A stretch of DNA of 7,786 nt from Candidatus Nitrosopumilus sp. (GTDB lineage: Archaea > Thermoproteota > Nitrososphaeria > Nitrososphaerales > Nitrosopumilaceae). The notes below the pieces were generated by a model. That model was given only the letters and a program-made list of their open reading frames with translations. It made no database searches and was not told where the DNA came from. The position numbers and the translations under genes were made by a program. Shown here one piece after another: positions 4,942-7,786 of the stretch. The DNA is taken from the NCBI GenBank assembly GCA_018657375.1, contig JABHXI010000141.1, positions 1 through 7,786 of the forward strand. The letters are read 5' to 3'. Numbering within the stretch: the first letter of the stretch is position 1; the number at the start of each line of letters is the position of its first letter.

Positions 4942-6687
4942 ATGGAACAAGAATCAGACGACGTTTCAAATATACACGATAGGTTTTCTCTTACTTTAGT
5001 AAATCCAGGATCCAAGTATTTCTCACTGGTAGGATCATTGGTAGTAGGAATAGTAATCGTATTAGCAACATGTTTTGGATATCTCAACTTAGAGTTCAAT
5101 GAATTTTGGTACAAGATACCAATGGTGTTAGCAGTAATGGCTGCAATGCAATTACTAGACATAAAATTTGCAAAGAAAAAAGAATATTCAAAATCACTGC
5201 ATTCATCACTTTTTGGAAACATGCTCTGGGTGGTTACAATTCTAATGGGAATACTAGCAAGTGTAGTGCTATCAAAAGACACATCACTGTTTTTCATTAC
5301 ATTTGGAATGATACTTTTTGCAAGTTTTAGAATTGGCTTGTATACAACAACGTTGGGGGCAAGTCTGAAAAAAGCATGGGCAATTGCATTCATTCAGCCA
5401 CTAGCAATGTTTCTGGTATTGATTCCACAAGAATCATGGATTCCAATGCTTTCCAATCCAATTGCATTAGGATATGGATTTACATTTTTAATTATTGCAA
5501 CCGCATGGTCAGTAGTAACAGATAGAGCAGGAAGACCAGGAATGAAAAGCACACACAAAACCATTCAAGCATATCTTGCATCGCAAGGTAACGATGTTAG
5601 TGATGCTGAAGAATTGATGGGAGAACATGCAACTGAAACTAAAGTTGCAACATTTCAAATAAAATTATCATCACATGACGGAGCTAAAGAATTCAGAATG
5701 GTGTTACCAGAGATTCACCCAGGACCATACCATCCAGTAGGAGGCAGCAACATCCCATACCTAATTTACAAAAATCTATCATCATCTGCAATGGTAATGC
5801 ACAGCATATCTGATCATGCGTTAAACCTGCCATCAAGAAACGAGGTAGATAATTATCTAAATAACTTGCAAAATTTTGAGGTAAAAGAAGAAGGCATGAA
5901 ATGTACAGAGCCGATGGTAGTTCAAATTAACAAAGCAAGGGTTACAGGAATACTATTTGGAAATAATCCGTTGCTGTTGCTATCGTTATCACCACACGGC
6001 ATGGAAGATATTCCCAATTACATAAAAAAAGAAATCGAACAATACGGAAATAATAGAAATTATACAAAAATAATGACTGTTGATTGTCACAATGCGATGG
6101 GTGAAGAAATTTCAAAAGAAGACGGAGAGGACCTATTGAAAGCTGCTAAATCATGTCTGGATTCATTAATTACAAAAGATAGTTTTCCAATAGAATTCGG
6201 ATATGCAAATACCGAGGGCATGGATGTGTGGGCAGAGGATTTAGGAATGGGAGGATTAGGAATTACGTGTCTGAAAATTAACGATAAAAAATATTTTCTA
6301 GGATGGGCAGATGCCAACAACATGGAAAATGGAGTCAGAGAGAAAATCGTAGAAAACTTTTCAAATAATGGAAACAATCTATTAGAAATTTGTACGTCAG
6401 ACACACACTATGCGGCAGTTAAAGCAAGAAACAGAAACGGGTATTATCAATTAGGATTAATTACAAGTTCAGATAAAATTTCAAAATGGCTCAGTAAAAT
6501 TGCAGAAAATTCACAACTAAACATCACATCGGCAAAATATGAAATTTTAGAGAATGAAACCAAAGTTAGAGTCATGGGCAAGAGCATCTACGAAGATTAT
6601 TCAAAAGCTTTAGACAACTCATTGAAAATTACCAAAATTTTTGTAATTGCCAGTCTAGGGTTATTCATAACTAGTCTGTTTCTATAG
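4942..6687 (+). CDS. DUF2070 family membrane protein with His/Asp-rich soluble domain
   Basis: The 581-residue protein begins with about six membrane helices (residues about 27-49, 56-73, 91-110, 115-135, 146-162, 173-192). A soluble domain of about 360 residues follows, then one final helix at about 563-580. This is the layout of the archaeal DUF2070 family, which has no proven function. The soluble domain carries clustered polar motifs: HPGPYHPVGGSN at 259-270, HSISDH at 287-292, SPHGMEDIP at 350-358, DCHNAMGEE at 381-389, WADANN at 455-460 and SDTH at 486-489. Conserved His/Asp clusters of this kind suggest a metal-dependent hydrolase, but that is inference. The ATG at 4942, 7 bases after the Sec61-beta stop, is preferred; an in-frame TTG at 4912 would overlap Sec61-beta. 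The end overlaps the convergent nuclease-like gene by 17 bases. Confidence 0.9.
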   Translation: MEQESDDVSNIHDRFSLTLVNPGSKYFSLVGSLVVGIVIVLATCFGYLNLEFNEFWYKIPMVLAVMAAMQLLDIKFAKKKEYSKSLHSSLFGNMLWVVTILMGILASVVLSKDTSLFFITFGMILFASFRIGLYTTTLGASLKKAWAIAFIQPLAMFLVLIPQESWIPMLSNPIALGYGFTFLIIATAWSVVTDRAGRPGMKSTHKTIQAYLASQGNDVSDAEELMGEHATETKVATFQIKLSSHDGAKEFRMVLPEIHPGPYHPVGGSNIPYLIYKNLSSSAMVMHSISDHALNLPSRNEVDNYLNNLQNFEVKEEGMKCTEPMVVQINKARVTGILFGNNPLLLLSLSPHGMEDIPNYIKKEIEQYGNNRNYTKIMTVDCHNAMGEEISKEDGEDLLKAAKSCLDSLITKDSFPIEFGYANTEGMDVWAEDLGMGGLGITCLKINDKKYFLGWADANNMENGVREKIVENFSNNGNNLLEICTSDTHYAAVKARNRNGYYQLGLITSSDKISKWLSKIAENSQLNITSAKYEILENETKVRVMGKSIYEDYSKALDNSLKITKIFVIASLGLFITSLFL

Positions 6688-7288
6688 TTTTCATTTGATC
6701 AACATTGCCATAAAACTCATCAATAAATGAAGAAAATTGAAAAATAGGCACGATCGGAACTCTGTCAACAAAGTCAATCTTGTCATGATGCAAAGTAACA
6801 ATAACAGGTACAGCCGTAGAGCCAGGGGTTTTAGCAACATATTGCTTGGTTCTTTCAATTTGTTTCCGGACAGCAGATGATAAGGATGATTGACTGTATG
6901 TTTTCCAATGCTTGCAATCAATCAGAATTGCAATACCCAAACGAATTCCAACGACATCAATTTCCATCCTAGGTTTTGTTAGCATTAAATTTTTAATCAC
7001 AGCAAAATTTTTGGATGATAAAATTTCAGCAGTTAACCCTTCAAAATCTCTCCAATCCAACGCAATCGAGATTTCATCTAATGGCAACCCATGTTGAAGG
7101 AAGGAAATTGCAATTTTTAATTTATCACCAGCTTCAAAATAATAGAAACTATCGGTCAGTGTTCCAAACCCGTTATCAACAAAATTATTTAAAATGTCTT
7201 CAGAGTCATCAAGATTAATCTCAGTTACAGTAGAAAAATCCTTGACAGACACACCGCCTTGAATTATTCCATTTAAGCTAGTAATCAT
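6671..7288 (-). CDS. PD-(D/E)XK nuclease-like protein (restriction-endonuclease fold)
   Basis: This is a 205-residue protein from the ATG at 7288; a TTG at 7306 would add six residues and is less likely. Residues 1-75 resemble a winged-helix domain, with helices interrupted by a YYFEAGDKL hairpin near 49-57. Residues 78-190 look like a PD-(D/E)XK core: FEGLTAEILSSKNF at 82-95 with Glu88 in the first helix, MEIDVVG at 108-114 with Asp111, IDCKHWK at 123-129 giving the Asp124-Cys-Lys126 catalytic strand, and a Gln/Tyr-bearing helix KQIERTKQYV at 142-151. This order (Glu, Asp, DxK, Gln helix) is that of the restriction-endonuclease-like superfamily. No methyltransferase or other restriction partner is adjacent. 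It could act in DNA repair or defence, or as a DNA-binding regulator. The fold is fairly secure from motifs; the function is not. Confidence 0.78.
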   Translation of the reverse strand: MITSLNGIIQGGVSVKDFSTVTEINLDDSEDILNNFVDNGFGTLTDSFYYFEAGDKLKIAISFLQHGLPLDEISIALDWRDFEGLTAEILSSKNFAVIKNLMLTKPRMEIDVVGIRLGIAILIDCKHWKTYSQSSLSSAVRKQIERTKQYVAKTPGSTAVPVIVTLHHDKIDFVDRVPIVPIFQFSSFIDEFYGNVDQMKTIETD

Positions 7289-7338
7289 TTTTGGATAAAT
7301 TTTCAATTATGATTTTTGCGTAACACCGGAAATATAGG

Positions 7339-7347
7339 TTTTATTAG
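7339..7347 (+). promoter_or_regulatory. TATA-like element for the solute-binding protein gene
   Basis: The sequence ttttattag is centred about 25 bases upstream of the ATG at 7368, the distance expected for a leaderless archaeal transcript. It lies in the 79-base gap between divergent genes and no ribosome-binding site is evident. Confidence 0.5.
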
Positions 7348-7367
7348 AAGCATTTAGAATTAGCAGT

Positions 7368-7786
7368 ATGAAAAAAATGCTAGTAATCATACTAGCTCTT
7401 TCAATCATAATAATAACACACAATCAAGTGTTTGCAGAAAAAAATACTTTTGCAGATTCAATAAAATTTATTCAGTATTTAGATGAAAATACAGCATTAG
7501 AAGAAGTAAGAAACGGTAATCTTGACATGTATTATTATACAATTTCGTCAGATAGACTGGAAAGTAATCAATCAAGGGAGGGATTGAAAGTTTATGATTC
7601 CACAGGAGGATCATACAGCCTACTAGTGAATCCAGCAGAATCAGAAAAATTTAATCCGTTTTCAAATAAAGATGCCAGATTTGCCTTGAACTACCTACTA
7701 GATAGGAAATTAATCGTTAATGAACTGATGGGAGGATACGGATCTTCAATTATATCCTATTACGGGCCAACGGATCCAGAGTACAT
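7368..7786 (+). CDS. ABC transporter substrate-binding protein, family 5 (oligopeptide type), partial
   Basis: 139 codons are visible before the right edge. Residues 1-23 are a signal peptide (MKKMLVIILALSIIIIT, cleavage likely after VFA), so the protein is exported. Residues about 38-63 (DENTALEEVRNGNLDMYYY) match the segment of SBP_bac_5 proteins that counts off the variable 'xxALxxGxxD' stretch. Residues 82-122 (YSLLVNP, then NPFSNKDARFALNYLLDRKLIVNEL) match the well-conserved 'F-N-x-x-x-P-F-x-D-x-R-x-R-x-A-x-x-Y-x-x-D-R' signature. In ordinary family members this signature lies 250 or so residues from the N-terminus; here it is at about 96, so most of the first lobe seems to be missing. 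Such proteins usually deliver peptides or other solutes to an ABC permease, which would have to lie to the right or elsewhere. The family is fairly secure; the ligand is unknown. Confidence 0.83.
   Translation, partial: MKKMLVIILALSIIIITHNQVFAEKNTFADSIKFIQYLDENTALEEVRNGNLDMYYYTISSDRLESNQSREGLKVYDSTGGSYSLLVNPAESEKFNPFSNKDARFALNYLLDRKLIVNELMGGYGSSIISYYGPTDPEY

Noticed and set aside
4902..5393. 163-residue minus-strand open frame
   Set aside because: It lies opposite the membrane helices of DUF2070 and has no recognisable domain; it is a by-product of the A+T-rich coding strand.
7289..7306. TTG start at 7306 for the nuclease-like gene
   Set aside because: It adds only MKIYPK before an in-frame ATG at 7288 and has no better upstream signal; it cannot be ruled out fully.

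Overview
The window is an A+T-rich piece of archaeal chromosome and fits an ammonia-oxidising Nitrososphaerota (Thaumarchaeota) of the Nitrosopumilus type. The archaeal assignment rests on an archaeal aIF1/SUI1 with an N-terminal Cys cluster, an archaeal Sec61-beta, a DUF2070 membrane protein, an archaeal p27-type zinc-ribbon protein and a cofD-cofC pair for coenzyme F420. The narrower placement is inferred from overall resemblance and gene company. Ten protein genes are supported, two of them cut by the window edges. No rRNA, tRNA, CRISPR array, insertion sequence or other mobile element was seen, and no gap between genes exceeds about 135 bases.

Layout: (1) 1-1329, minus strand: the first 443 codons of a secreted or membrane-anchored protein, with a signal peptide, an extracellular domain, one C-terminal membrane helix and a tail holding a five-copy PQETV repeat; its stop lies beyond the left edge. 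(2) 1463-3017, plus strand: cofD and cofC, separated by one base. (3) 4305-3009, minus strand: the aIF1 gene followed by a CPBP-family intramembrane protease; the protease ends convergently with cofC. (4) 4405-6687, plus strand: a p27/ZNRD2-like zinc-ribbon protein, a 53-residue Sec61-beta, and a 581-residue DUF2070 membrane protein. (5) 7288-6671, minus strand: a PD-(D/E)XK nuclease-like protein, convergent with and overlapping the DUF2070 gene. (6) 7368 to the right edge: the start of a family 5 (oligopeptide type) ABC substrate-binding protein that appears to lack much of the usual N-terminal lobe.

How it works together: cofC and cofD are consecutive steps in F420 assembly and are almost certainly co-transcribed. 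aIF1 (translation initiation) and the zinc-ribbon protein are divergent housekeeping genes. Sec61-beta (translocon) is followed after 7 bases by DUF2070, which suggests a shared transcript and perhaps a membrane-linked role. Several genes have a TATA-like element about 24-28 bases before the start codon, as expected for leaderless archaeal transcripts. Three starts are non-ATG (one GTG, two TTG) and two convergent gene pairs overlap at their ends, which indicates a compact genome.

Most of the window is ordinary core archaeal genome. The least explained parts are the His/Asp-rich soluble domain of DUF2070, the N-terminally shortened solute-binding protein, the repeat-tailed membrane protein with a palindrome over its promoter, and the solitary nuclease-like gene.
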